From: JAAZNO01 sp964508025
Lineage (GTDB): Bacteria > Chloroflexota > Anaerolineae > B4-G1 > SLSP01
Length of the DNA stretch: 64,000 bases
Reading direction: 5' to 3'
NCBI GenBank assembly: GCA_964508025.1
Contig: CAZDSF010000009.1
Location: 1-64,000, forward strand
How positions within the stretch are numbered: the first letter of the stretch is position 1; each line of letters starts with the position of its first letter. A program made the position numbers and the translations under genes. Positions 22,841 through 31,950 of this stretch are shown here, one piece after another. The notes beneath the pieces are model-generated. The model saw only the letters and a program-made list of their open reading frames with translations, was not told the origin of the DNA and made no database searches.

Positions 22841-25800
22841 ATGACTTATCTTTCGACTCAAAATCCAGTAACCAGACCGGCGGCGACCCCTCCGTCTTTG
22901 GCCTCGAAATCCAAAACCTTCGTGATGCCAAACAAGTTGGGCATCCACGTATTGCGCGCCACGCCAGACCTCCTGGCATTCATCGCCGCCAAACCGGCGG
23001 TGATCAAATTCGCAGGCGATTGGGAACACGCGCAGAGCGCGCTGCCGGGTACACTGGTGATCGGGCAATTACCATCAACCGCGCAAGATGAGACGTGGCG
23101 ACCCGGAGCACAGAATCCAGAGCAGGCTGCCAGAGACTTCGTCGCCGCACACCGGGAATTCTACCAAGCCCATGCCTACATCCCCTACTGGGAAGGCCCC
23201 CATCAAATCATACCGCGCGACCACGGCGACTTGCATTGGTATGCCCGCTTCGAAATAGAGCGGATGAACTTACTACAAACATTGGGTTTCAAATGCGTCA
23301 TTGGCAACTTCGCTGTGGGCGCGCCGGAACTGGCGCTGTGGCCGGCCTTCTTGCCCGCCATCGAAGCCGGCATCCGGCGCGAAGCCCTGCTCGGCTTGCA
23401 CGAATACAGCTGGCCCTGGATGTGGTGGCTAACGGGCAAATATCAGATGTTGCCCGGAGACGATCAGGAAGACGAGGGCTGGAGCACCCTGCGCTATCGC
23501 CAAGTCTACCGGCAATACCTCCTGCCTCGAGGCCTGCAAATTCCCCTGGTCATCAGCGAATGCGGCATTGATCCAGAAGTCAAACCGCTGCTGCTCACTA
23601 CCGCCGCCGGCGACTGGAACGAACCGGGAGCATATTGGGCGGGGCCGGAGCATGAAGCAGACAACGCCGCCCCCTATTTCCGACAACTGGCATGGTACGA
23701 GGCTGAATTGGGGAAAGACCCCTACGTCATAGGCATGGCAATCTCCACGTGGGGCCACTTCAACGGACAGAACAAAGATTCCAATATTGCCGACTCTCCC
23801 ATCGCCGAAAAACTGCGCCAACGGGCCAAAGCCCATCCGGCGCGGCCCTTCGATTATCACAAACTCACCGGCGTACAGCCCCAGGCTGGTTATGTTCCGC
23901 CGCGCACGGCTTACCGCCGCACCTACATTCTGTTACCGCAGATCCAAGACACCTTCGAGCGCCTGGAGTGGCGCATGGCAGCCGCCATCGGCTCCTCGGT
24001 GCAACTGCGCACCCTGGGCCATTCAGCAGACGACGCCGGCGTGGGGCCAGAGGCGCGTGAAATCATCGCCGTCAATCCCCAAGCCTGGGATGCCGAGCTT
24101 CAAGCCTGGTACGAACAGCACTATCCCGGCGCCGAGTATCAGGCCCTCCAGGCATCCACCCCTTGGGAAATGGCGCTCAAACTCATACCGCCGCTGGAGG
24201 ATGATATTGCACTGGCGCAGATTGATCCACGCTGGGCGGATTACAATTTCGGCGAAATCCCCTACGACACAGAGACCATCGGACGCGCCGGCTGCTTCAT
24301 CACCGGCCTGGCGATGATATTACGCAAGCACTATCAACGCGACGTAACGCCGCCGGTGCTCGACAAAATCCTGGTTGCCGCGCGCGGCGCCTACGTTCAA
24401 GACAACATCCTGGTCTGGCCGGACACGATCCCACTGTTTCCCATTTTCGATCAGAGCATCAAAGATAACGTCCAACGCACCGCCGCGCAGCTCGAGGAGC
24501 TGCTGCGCAACGGCTGGGAAATCATCCTGCGCCGGGCGGATGGCGGGCACTTCGTCTATCTGGAGAAAGTACTAGGCGACACATTACAGATCATTGATAC
24601 GTGGGATGGCAAACGCAAGCGCCACACCGCCGACGCCTATCGCGGCATCCGCGCGGCGCGGTTGCGGAGAACGCCCCTGCCGGAACCCGAGCTCTCTGGG
24701 ATGACGAACATCAGCAGCCTGACGCCGCGCGAACCTTACCGCCGCACCTATGTACTTCTGCCGCAGCTCCAGGACACCGTCGAGCAGCTGACCTGGCGCA
24801 CCGCTGCCGCCATCGGCTCCGCCGAGCAGCTGTGTACCCTGGGCCACTCCGCCGATGACGCCGGCGTAGGCCCGCTGGAACGTGAAATCATCGCCGTCAA
24901 TCCGCGCGCGTGGGGCAGCGACCTCAAAGCCTGGTATGATCGGCACTATCCCGCCGCGGAGTACCGGGCTATCGAGACCGAAAGCCCCTGGGAGATGGCC
25001 GTCCAGATCATGCCGCCATTGGAAGATGACATTGCGCTCGCGCAGAAAGACCCGCGTTGGGGCCGCTACGACTTCGGCGCCGAGCCGGACCCTCACGGCG
25101 GCGCGGAGACCATCGGGCGCTACGGGTGCTTCCTCACCGGCTTCGCCATCATCCTGCGCAAAATTTACGGGCGGGATGTCACCCCACCCTTGTTGGATAA
25201 AATCCTGGTGGCATCAGGCGTGGGCTATGTGAACGATCACTTCATGGCGTGGGAAACCGCGATCCCCATTTTCCCGGCTTTCGATGGGCATCTCAAGGAC
25301 AACCTCAGTCGCTCCGCCCGTGAACTAGAACGGTTGCTGGAAGACGGCTGGGAGATCATCCTGCGCCGGGCCGATGGCGCGCACTTCGTCTACCTGGAGC
25401 GCGTGGAAGGCGACACGCTGCACATCATTGATACCTGGGACGGCCAACGCAAGCGCCACGCGGCCAGCGCCTATCGCGGCGTGCGCGCAGCGCACATCAA
25501 AGCGCGACCCAAGCGCCCTGCGCCGGCGAAAATCCTGGTGGGGCTGCACGATCTGCGCGGCGCGGAATGGATGGTCAGCCAAAAGCTACGGGGTTGCTGC
25601 CTGGTACATTCGGTGGTGCAGCGGAAGGCAGCGCCGCTGGATTTGCGGCATCTCCAGAATGCCGGCATCACCGTGATTGCGCGACTCAACTGGGGCTACG
25701 CCGATGGCACAGGCACGTTGCCGCGCGCCGAGCACCGGGACGCCTTTATCAACGCCGTCGCCGAGACAATCCTGAACACGCAAGGTGTGGATTACTTCCA

Positions 25801-26404
25801 TGTGGGCAACGAGCCGAACAATCGCTCCGAGTGGCCCGGCTACCGCACCGGCAATGAGTTCCCACTCACGCCGCAGTATGTAACGCAAATCTATAATGCT
25901 ATATGGGAAAAAGTGGGAGGACGGGCCAAACTCGGCCCGCCGCCCATTGATCCCTACTTTGGCCCCGGCTCCAACAACCGCGATTGGTGGACGTATATAC
26001 TGGATAACATCACCGACGCGGATGCACTCTTCCTCCATGCCAAGACGCAGACGAACAACCCGGCAGAAGTTTGGTCGCGGGTGCGCTTCACGGATCACCC
26101 GCTCACGTGGCAATACCTGCACCTGCGGACAGTGGAAACCTCGTTAGCGCTGACGCCGGAGCGTTTCCGCGATTTGCCGGTCTTTGTGACGGAACTCAAC
26201 CCGCAATGTGTGGACACCATCGGGGGCAACATCGGTTGGCTGGCAGATAACGCCAGGTGGGTTCACGAAGCCCTGCGCTATTTTCGGCAAGAGCAACCGG
26301 TCAACGGGGTGGTGTTCTACCGCTACGAACGCGCAGGGGATCAAACGCCTTTCGGGTTGGAAGCCATGCCCACAGTGCTGGCAGCGATCAAGAAAGAAGC
26401 GTGA
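22841..26404 (+). CDS. Barrel/papain-like/papain-like/barrel multidomain protein
   Basis: An 1187-residue protein with four domains. Residues about 25-345 form a TIM-barrel of glycoside-hydrolase type (KLGIHVLRATPDLLAFI start, LLGLHEYSWPW, LVISECGIDPE near the nucleophile position). Residues about 356-610 and 632-888 are two copies of a C39/papain-like module with Cys485/His570 (RAGCFITGLAMIL, GGHFVYLEKV) and Cys763/His848 (RYGCFLTGFAIIL, GAHFVYLERV), each closed by IDTWDGxRKRH. Residues about 895-1187 are a second barrel with FHVGNEPNN (Glu near 991) and VFVTELNPQ, the acid/base and nucleophile pattern of clan A hydrolases. No signal peptide is seen. The start ATG 22841 follows CAGAGGAG. It is the last gene of the run and a terminator for the opposing suf operon follows. 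Substrates are unknown. Confidence 0.75.
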   Translation: MTYLSTQNPVTRPAATPPSLASKSKTFVMPNKLGIHVLRATPDLLAFIAAKPAVIKFAGDWEHAQSALPGTLVIGQLPSTAQDETWRPGAQNPEQAARDFVAAHREFYQAHAYIPYWEGPHQIIPRDHGDLHWYARFEIERMNLLQTLGFKCVIGNFAVGAPELALWPAFLPAIEAGIRREALLGLHEYSWPWMWWLTGKYQMLPGDDQEDEGWSTLRYRQVYRQYLLPRGLQIPLVISECGIDPEVKPLLLTTAAGDWNEPGAYWAGPEHEADNAAPYFRQLAWYEAELGKDPYVIGMAISTWGHFNGQNKDSNIADSPIAEKLRQRAKAHPARPFDYHKLTGVQPQAGYVPPRTAYRRTYILLPQIQDTFERLEWRMAAAIGSSVQLRTLGHSADDAGVGPEAREIIAVNPQAWDAELQAWYEQHYPGAEYQALQASTPWEMALKLIPPLEDDIALAQIDPRWADYNFGEIPYDTETIGRAGCFITGLAMILRKHYQRDVTPPVLDKILVAARGAYVQDNILVWPDTIPLFPIFDQSIKDNVQRTAAQLEELLRNGWEIILRRADGGHFVYLEKVLGDTLQIIDTWDGKRKRHTADAYRGIRAARLRRTPLPEPELSGMTNISSLTPREPYRRTYVLLPQLQDTVEQLTWRTAAAIGSAEQLCTLGHSADDAGVGPLEREIIAVNPRAWGSDLKAWYDRHYPAAEYRAIETESPWEMAVQIMPPLEDDIALAQKDPRWGRYDFGAEPDPHGGAETIGRYGCFLTGFAIILRKIYGRDVTPPLLDKILVASGVGYVNDHFMAWETAIPIFPAFDGHLKDNLSRSARELERLLEDGWEIILRRADGAHFVYLERVEGDTLHIIDTWDGQRKRHAASAYRGVRAAHIKARPKRPAPAKILVGLHDLRGAEWMVSQKLRGCCLVHSVVQRKAAPLDLRHLQNAGITVIARLNWGYADGTGTLPRAEHRDAFINAVAETILNTQGVDYFHVGNEPNNRSEWPGYRTGNEFPLTPQYVTQIYNAIWEKVGGRAKLGPPPIDPYFGPGSNNRDWWTYILDNITDADALFLHAKTQTNNPAEVWSRVRFTDHPLTWQYLHLRTVETSLALTPERFRDLPVFVTELNPQCVDTIGGNIGWLADNARWVHEALRYFRQEQPVNGVVFYRYERAGDQTPFGLEAMPTVLAAIKKEA
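23906..25503 (+). repeat. Tandem duplicated ~250-codon papain-like module
   Basis: Copy 1 (about 23906-24672) begins YRRTYILLPQIQDTFE; copy 2 (about 24733-25503) begins YRRTYVLLPQLQDTVE. Both keep LGHSADDAGVG, PWEMA, PPLEDDIALAQ, the catalytic Cys and His, and the IDTWDG ending, so the duplication is recent relative to the family. Confidence 0.85.
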
Positions 26405-26413
26405 GGGCCAGGA

Positions 26414-26447
26414 GAAAAAACGCCGCGGAGGGCGCCCTCCGCGGCGT
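26414..26447 (-). terminator. sufCBD terminator
   Basis: ACGCCGCGGAGGGC and its complement form a 14-bp palindrome (26420-26447). On the minus strand it is followed by TTTTTT. It sits between the convergent accessory operon and sufD. Confidence 0.85.
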
Positions 26448-26457
26448 CAATAACCGG

Positions 26458-27843
26458 TCATGCGCGAAAACGCGCGGCGATCTCCTCATCCAGACCCTCG
26501 CGCATACACGCCAGCGGCACGCGCTCGATGATGGGGCGGAAGAAACCCTGCACCAGCAGTTGCTCGGCGTCATAACGCGCAATGCCCCGCGCCTGGAGAT
26601 AGAAGAGCTGCTCCTCATCCAAGCGGGAGACGGTGGCCCCGTGACTGCACCGCACATCATTCGCGGCGATCTCCAATCCCGGAATGGCATGGGCGCGCGC
26701 TTTGCCCAGGAGCAGATTGTGGTTCGCCTGATAACCTTGCGTTCCCTGCGCGCCCGGATCCACGCGGATCATGCCGTAGAAGACGGTTTTCGCCTGATCC
26801 CGCAGCACGTTGCGGAACAGCAAATCGCTGTATGTGTCGGGCGCTTGATGCGCCTGATACGTACTCTGGTCAATGAGCTGCTCACCCGTGGCAAACGTAA
26901 GCCCCTGCATCAGGCCGCGCGCCCCAGGCGCCAGCAGGTCAGTACGGAGGAAGTCCTTGGTCATCTGCCCGCCCAACGCGGCATTGACCCACAGCAGATT
27001 GGCGTTCCGCGCCACGCGCGCGTTCTGCACGCTCACGCTGTAGCGCTGCTCGCCCCAGTGCTGGAGGCTCACATAGCGCACCCACGCGCCTTCCTCGGCG
27101 TAGATCTCCACTACCTCGGCGTTGAGCTCCGGCAAGAATTCCCGCGAGCGGCGATCCTGAATCAGCGTGAGCCGCGCCCCCTTCTCCACCACAATCAGCG
27201 TGTGATGCAGACCTGTGCTGCCCTGGTCATCGTAGCCCACCATCGCCTGGAGTGGACGCAACGCCCGCGCGCCCGCCGGCACATAGACGAATGTGCCGCC
27301 GTGCCAGAGCGCTGCATTGAGCGCTGTGAATTTGTTGAAATCAGGACGCGCCGTTGCGCCCTGCATCCAATAGCGGCGGATGAGATCGCCGTGCGTGCGC
27401 AGCGCCGCGTGGAGGTCACTCAGCACGATGCCCTGTTTCGCCGCGTGCGCTTCGAGGTCCTGATACGCTGCCGCGCCGTTCTGATGCACCACAATGCCCG
27501 AAACCTGCGTCTGCGGCGCCAGAGGCGAAAGCCAGCACGCCGGCAAGGCGCGCAACGCCTGCACCGGATTGGGCGCAATCGCCAGGCGCCGTTCCGCCAG
27601 GGGATAGCGCGCCAGCGGCAAGCGCCGCCACGCTTCCTCTTTGGCGTGGGGCCAATCGAGCCGTTCGTACAGCGCCCACGCTTCGCGCCGCGCCTGGCGC
27701 ATCCACGCCGGCTCATCGTAGTAGTCGCTCAATGCCGCCACTGCCGCCGCGTTGACGTCGAGCGTCAGCATGTCGCCCTTCGCCGCGCCGCCGTTGCCCA
27801 TACTCGCGTTGACCTGTTGATTCGCTGAACCACTCATGCTCAC
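26458..27843 (-). CDS. sufD: Fe-S cluster assembly protein SufD
   Basis: A 461-residue SufD-family scaffold component that forms the SufBC2D complex with SufB and the ATPase SufC. The beta-helix family sequence is clear: ALNAALWHGGTFVYVPAGAR, IVVEKGARLTLIQDRRS, QGYQANHNLLLGKARAHAIP and NDVRCSHGATVSRLDEEQL with the conserved C-terminal His. The start is GTG 27843, whose GTGA overlaps the SufB stop codon; ATG two codons later is an alternative. The first ~25 residues are poorly conserved. It is the last gene of the operon and is followed by a strong terminator. Confidence 0.93.
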   Translation of the reverse strand: MSMSGSANQQVNASMGNGGAAKGDMLTLDVNAAAVAALSDYYDEPAWMRQARREAWALYERLDWPHAKEEAWRRLPLARYPLAERRLAIAPNPVQALRALPACWLSPLAPQTQVSGIVVHQNGAAAYQDLEAHAAKQGIVLSDLHAALRTHGDLIRRYWMQGATARPDFNKFTALNAALWHGGTFVYVPAGARALRPLQAMVGYDDQGSTGLHHTLIVVEKGARLTLIQDRRSREFLPELNAEVVEIYAEEGAWVRYVSLQHWGEQRYSVSVQNARVARNANLLWVNAALGGQMTKDFLRTDLLAPGARGLMQGLTFATGEQLIDQSTYQAHQAPDTYSDLLFRNVLRDQAKTVFYGMIRVDPGAQGTQGYQANHNLLLGKARAHAIPGLEIAANDVRCSHGATVSRLDEEQLFYLQARGIARYDAEQLLVQGFFRPIIERVPLACMREGLDEEIAARFRA

Positions 27844-30263
27844 CCCACCGATCCTTCCATTTGCAGCGCAATGAGCCGGTTCAACTCCACGGCATACTCC
27901 ATCGGCAGCTCCTTCACAAACGGCTCCAGGAAGCCGTTGACGATCATCGCCGAAGCCTCTTTCTCGCTCAGACCGCGACTCATCAGGTAAAAGAGCTGGT
28001 CCTCGCTGATCTTGCTCACCGTGGCTTCATGCTCGATCTGCGCCTCATCCTCGCCCACGTCAATGTAGGGATAGGTATCGGAGCGCGATTCGGGATCAAG
28101 CAGCAGCGCATCACAGGCCACCTTCGATTGCGCGCCCACCGCGCCAGGAATCACACGCACCAGCCCCCGGAAACCGGAACGTCCCAACCCTTTGCTGATG
28201 GATTTAGACGTGATAAGCGAGGTGGTGTGCGGCGCTAGGTGGATGGCCTTGGCGCCGGCATCGTAGTGCTGTCCATCGCCGGCGAAGGCGATAGAAAGCA
28301 CCTCACCCCGCGCCCGCGGCCCGCGCAGCACCACTGCTGGGTACTTCATGGTGATGCCGCTGTTATGTACGATCAGTCCATTAGCCACAAAGTTGTGTAC
28401 ACCAGCGATTTCCAAATCCCATGTATCTTCGACGCCGCACGCTTCAATCGCTGTCACCCGTCGAAAATAAACAGGGTGCTCAGATTGATGTTCGCCAAAG
28501 TAGAGAAAATAATGCGTGTATTCTTTCTCTTCCACACCTAAAGGCTTTTTCTCACGCCTTGTCCAACGGCTGATTTTGCGGGCATCAAGGCCACAAGACA
28601 ATGCTAGTTTCTTTACTTCTTCAAGCAACTCTCGGTTGGCACTGGTGATAGAGACATTTTTGTGATTCTTCCGCCGATGACCATCAGCGTCTATGTAACC
28701 TTCGATGAATGCAAGACGCTGTAACTTGGGCAAGGTAAAAATCCAATTGGGGACGTGCTTTTCGGTTGCGGCGCCTTTCAAACCCAGATACAAAAGCCAG
28801 TCACACAATTGCACCGAATTGATGCGGATTACACTCCCACGAATTGTGTAATCAACGCCAAATAGATCGGTCAACACCTTCAATAACTTCGAATGCACCT
28901 TATCTGTTGGAGGCACAGCAAAATATACACGACCGGCATCCATGTAGCCGTCACCAATATAGACGCCAAGCAACCAGAGTAAGTCATCGGAACTGACAGC
29001 AGGCAATTTTACCTTTTTGCCGCCCCGCTCGGGAACGAACTCAAAATGTTTTTCTAAACCATCATCGGGAACAGCACCAGAAACCGCTATCCAATCGTTG
29101 ACTTGCAACTGATCCAAACGTTTCCAGGTCATAGCAGAAGTATTGCGTTGCGGAGACAACGTCAGGAAGGGGTGATTAGCCGTGGCGCGAATCTCACGCT
29201 GGTTCTCCGTCCGCAAGCAGAAAATCGGCTGCGGGCCGTTGTACTTCTTCGCCGTGACAGGGTAACGTCCCCATTGCAATTCAGCATCGAGAGCATAGAC
29301 CAATTCGCCGGGTTCAACTTCGGAAATCGGCTTAACGCCGCCCGCCAGCATCACTGCTGTATCTCCGGTCAAACAACCCAGATTTCCGTCAACCCAGGCC
29401 ATGGAGCCATCTTCCTCCACCACGGCGCGCTGGGTGACGAGGTTGTAGACGTTGCGCGACCAGTTCTGGATGGTGGTGTAGCGCGCATGCGCGCCCTTCT
29501 TCACGAGGATTTCGATGACGCCGGTATGCAGCGCCCACGTGCTATATTGCGGCGCAGTGCAACCCTCGATGTAATGCACATTGCTGCCTTCATCGGCAAT
29601 AATAATGGTGCGTTCGAACTGCCCCAGGCTTTGCGCGTTGATGCGGAAGTACGCCTGCAAGGGGATTTCCACATCCACGCCCTTGGGCACGTAGACGAAG
29701 CTGCCGCCCGACCAGAAAGCGCTGTTGAGTGCGGCGAATTTGTTATCACCGACGGGCACCACCGTGCTGATGTGCTTCCGCACCAGGTCGCCATACTCCC
29801 GCACCGCCGTATCCATGTCCACGAAGATGATGCCGTGCCGTTCCCACTCCTCTTTGAGCGAACTGTACACGGATTCCGAATCCATCTGCGTTTCCACGCC
29901 CGCCAGGAAGCGGCGCTCGGCTTCGGGAATGCCCAAGCGCTCGAAGGTGTCTTTGATGGCGTCGGGGACTTCCTCCCAACTGCGCGCCTTGCGCTCTGTG
30001 GAACGCATGAAATAGTAGAACTCTTCAAAATCCAGCAAGCCCAAATCCACGCCCCAGGTAGGCATGGGCATTTTCATGAAGGTATCCAGCGCCTTGAGGC
30101 GGAAATCCAACATCCACTGCGGCTCGCCCTTGACCGCCGAGATCTCCCGCACGATGTCCTCGCCCAAGCCGCGCCGGGTCTGATAGGCGTAATCAATCTC
30201 AGTGGCGAAATCCTCCTGAGCCTGATCTTTGAACTGCCGCAGATCTTCGTACTCGTTCGCCAT
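27840..30263 (-). CDS. sufB: Fe-S cluster assembly protein SufB containing an intein
   Basis: The exteins (469 residues after removal of the 338-residue intein) are a full SufB, the cluster scaffold of the SufBCD complex. N-extein landmarks are DMDTAVREYGDLVRKHIS, ALNSAFWSGGSFVYVPKGVD and YIEGCTAPQYS. The C-extein continues SGITMKYPAVVLRGP and has IDVGEDEAQIEHEATVSKIS. The intein sits after AWVDGNLG, a conserved core position where mycobacterial SufB inteins are also, as far as I recall, found. The gene follows sufC by 3 nt and overlaps sufD. Without protein splicing, SufB would be inactive, so cluster assembly depends on the intein. Confidence 0.95.
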   Translation of the reverse strand: MANEYEDLRQFKDQAQEDFATEIDYAYQTRRGLGEDIVREISAVKGEPQWMLDFRLKALDTFMKMPMPTWGVDLGLLDFEEFYYFMRSTERKARSWEEVPDAIKDTFERLGIPEAERRFLAGVETQMDSESVYSSLKEEWERHGIIFVDMDTAVREYGDLVRKHISTVVPVGDNKFAALNSAFWSGGSFVYVPKGVDVEIPLQAYFRINAQSLGQFERTIIIADEGSNVHYIEGCTAPQYSTWALHTGVIEILVKKGAHARYTTIQNWSRNVYNLVTQRAVVEEDGSMAWVDGNLGCLTGDTAVMLAGGVKPISEVEPGELVYALDAELQWGRYPVTAKKYNGPQPIFCLRTENQREIRATANHPFLTLSPQRNTSAMTWKRLDQLQVNDWIAVSGAVPDDGLEKHFEFVPERGGKKVKLPAVSSDDLLWLLGVYIGDGYMDAGRVYFAVPPTDKVHSKLLKVLTDLFGVDYTIRGSVIRINSVQLCDWLLYLGLKGAATEKHVPNWIFTLPKLQRLAFIEGYIDADGHRRKNHKNVSITSANRELLEEVKKLALSCGLDARKISRWTRREKKPLGVEEKEYTHYFLYFGEHQSEHPVYFRRVTAIEACGVEDTWDLEIAGVHNFVANGLIVHNSGITMKYPAVVLRGPRARGEVLSIAFAGDGQHYDAGAKAIHLAPHTTSLITSKSISKGLGRSGFRGLVRVIPGAVGAQSKVACDALLLDPESRSDTYPYIDVGEDEAQIEHEATVSKISEDQLFYLMSRGLSEKEASAMIVNGFLEPFVKELPMEYAVELNRLIALQMEGSVG
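28362..29375 (-). mobile_element. LAGLIDADG intein in SufB
   Basis: 338 codons, from Cys1 (CLTGDTAVMLAGG) to the terminal Asn of GVHNFVANGLIVHN, with Ser as the +1 residue. Splicing block B is ATANHPFLTLSP with the TxxH-like His; block F is VEDTWDLEIAG. Two LAGLIDADG helices are visible, LLGVYIGDGYM and FIEGYIDADGH, so a homing endonuclease is retained. The DNA is visibly richer in A/T than the flanking exteins, which fits arrival from another source. Confidence 0.93.
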
Positions 30264-30266
30264 CGC

Positions 30267-31064
30267 TCAGACTCCCAATTCCGCCTGCACCCAGTCGTAA
30301 CCCTGCGCTTCCAGCTTCTCCACCAGCTCTGGCCCGGCGGAATGCACCACCCGCCCGTCATAGAAGATATGGACGTGCTCCGGGTGAATGTAGTTGAGCA
30401 GGCGTTGATAGTGCGTGATGACCAGCAGCCCCATCCCCAGCTCCGCCTGCAAGCGATTGACGCCCTCGGAAACGATGCGCAGCGCGTCAATATCCAGACC
30501 GGAATCCGTCTCATCGAGGACCGCGATGCGAGGCTTGAGCAGCGCCATCTGCAAAATCTCGGCGCGCTTCTTCTCACCGCCAGAGAAGCCTTCGTTGAGG
30601 TAACGGTTGAGGAACCCCGGATCCATTTTGAGCTTGGCAAGCTCCGCGTTGACTTCCTGGCGGAACTCGCGGGCGGGAATCAAATGCGCGTGGAGGCGCT
30701 GATCGCCGCTGCGCCGGGCGGCGTCGCCGTAGCCGCGCACCGCGCTCGCCGCCGCGCGGAGGAAAGTGTACAGCGTCACGCCAGGCACCGCCACGGGATA
30801 CTGCATCGCCAGGAACAGGCCACGCCGGGCGCGCTCATCAGAGGCGAGCGGCAGCAGACTTTCGCCGTTGAGCAGAATATCTCCGCCGACGACCTCGTAC
30901 TTGGGATGGCCCATCAGCGTATACGAAAGCGTGCTCTTCCCGGAGCCGTTCGGTCCCATCAGCGCGTGCGTCTCGCCGGGGCGCACCGTCAGCGTCACCC
31001 CCTTGAGGATCTCTTTCCCCTCAACGCGCACACGCAAATCTCGAATCTCCAATGTCTGCTCCAT
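30267..31064 (-). CDS. sufC: Fe-S cluster assembly ATPase SufC
   Basis: A 265-residue ABC-type ATPase that powers the SufBC2D scaffold in the cytoplasm. Walker A is GPNGSGKSTLSYTLMG, the signature is GFSGGEKKRAEILQ, Walker B is RIAVLDETDSGLDIDAL and the switch His is in LLVITHYQRLLNYI. The start ATG 31064 (MEQTLEIRDLRV) is preceded by GGAGGTG; the longer in-frame start lacks a good binding site. It is the first gene of the sufCBD operon, behind a near-consensus promoter. Confidence 0.95.
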   Translation of the reverse strand: MEQTLEIRDLRVRVEGKEILKGVTLTVRPGETHALMGPNGSGKSTLSYTLMGHPKYEVVGGDILLNGESLLPLASDERARRGLFLAMQYPVAVPGVTLYTFLRAAASAVRGYGDAARRSGDQRLHAHLIPAREFRQEVNAELAKLKMDPGFLNRYLNEGFSGGEKKRAEILQMALLKPRIAVLDETDSGLDIDALRIVSEGVNRLQAELGMGLLVITHYQRLLNYIHPEHVHIFYDGRVVHSAGPELVEKLEAQGYDWVQAELGV

Positions 31065-31104
31065 CCGCACCTCCACCATCATAGCTGCCTGCCGGCGCAA
31101 ATCC

Positions 31105-31132
31105 AGTATAGCCCAATGCCCCTTTTTGTCAA
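31105..31132 (-). promoter_or_regulatory. sufCBD promoter
   Basis: On the minus strand TTGACA (31132-31127), 16 nt, TATACT (31110-31105). No obvious Fe-S repressor palindrome is seen. Confidence 0.75.
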
Positions 31133-31152
31133 GATTCTTCTTTTTAATTCAA

Positions 31153-31186
31153 CAAAAAACTGCTGGCGGAGAGGTCCCACCAGCAG
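31153..31186 (-). terminator. Terminator of the DICT-domain gene
   Basis: On the minus strand CTGCTGG-T-GG and CC-G-CCAGCAG form the stem, followed by TTTTTTG. It lies about 70 nt after the gene's stop and before the suf promoter. Confidence 0.8.
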
Positions 31187-31254
31187 CAAACGCATCAACA
31201 GCGCGCCTCAGACCGGGTAAGTTGAGGGGGACAGCTATCGCGCCGAAGCGCTGC

Positions 31255-31830
31255 TCACTCTAACAATTCAGGCAGGGTCGGTTCGGGAACTTTGTCTGGA
31301 AAGAGCTTGTGCAGAACAACGAGGACCTTGTAAGTCAGATTTGAGTCGAAGGTGAAGAAGCCTTCATACATGCGCGGCTCTTCCTTAAGGCGTTCTAAAG
31401 GCGTAATCTCTTCAGCCAGCAGGGTCATGTGGATGCCGGGCCCATAGCCAATCACGAACCAGTAATGTTCGAGCGGCGTGCTGCTCGTATCTACGGCGGT
31501 GGTGCGGACAAAGTTGGGCAAAGGGGCGTCGGCAACGCCGTACAACCACAAGCCGACGGAAGCTTGAGCAACTCGAAAGTAGCGATTCTGTTGATCCGCT
31601 ACGCGAGAGAAATACTGGAACGAAACGTGGGTTTCCGAAACGCCAGGGCTGGAAATAATCAAGTCCTCGATCATGTGGCTGATTTCGACCATGCCATGCA
31701 CGGTGAAGATGTAGCGAAAGTTGACCCGGTGGAGATCTTCGCGGGTGACGGCTTTCAGAAACGCTTCCGTGCGCGGCGGAAAGAGCGGCATGAGTTTGCT
31801 GAAGAAATTGCCCAGGATGTCTGTTGACAT
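31255..31830 (-). CDS. Stand-alone DICT-like sensory domain protein
   Basis: A 191-residue soluble protein. The block VGLWLYGVADAPLP, the strand HYWFVIGYGPGIHMTLLAEE and the closing RMYEGFFTFDSNLTYKVL resemble the DICT domain, which is usually attached to GGDEF, EAL or histidine-kinase modules and is thought to sense light or a small ligand. Nothing else is fused to it here. The start is ATG 31830 (MSTDILGNFF) behind GGGGGA; the upstream frame has no support. It has its own TTGACA/TATGAT promoter and terminator, so it forms a single-gene unit. Function unknown; the domain assignment rests on pattern memory. Confidence 0.6.
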   Translation of the reverse strand: MSTDILGNFFSKLMPLFPPRTEAFLKAVTREDLHRVNFRYIFTVHGMVEISHMIEDLIISSPGVSETHVSFQYFSRVADQQNRYFRVAQASVGLWLYGVADAPLPNFVRTTAVDTSSTPLEHYWFVIGYGPGIHMTLLAEEITPLERLKEEPRMYEGFFTFDSNLTYKVLVVLHKLFPDKVPEPTLPELLE

Positions 31831-31921
31831 AGTAGCGTCCCCCAGTCTTGTGATTTTTCGGTTCTCCAGCCTTCGAGCGAAACAGCCTGCATTGGGCAGC
31901 CTGATCCGGCGCAGCGCACAT

Positions 31922-31950
31922 ATCATAGCACGGCAAAAATAGGCTGTCAA
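31922..31950 (-). promoter_or_regulatory. Promoter of the DICT-domain gene
   Basis: On the minus strand TTGACA (31950-31945), 17 nt, TATGAT (31927-31922), about 90 nt before the start codon. Confidence 0.7.

Noticed and set aside
26257..31220. Very long plus-strand frames (523 and 705 codons) opposite sufD, sufB and sufC
   Set aside because: They are mirror frames of well-identified minus-strand genes in GC-rich DNA and resemble no protein family.
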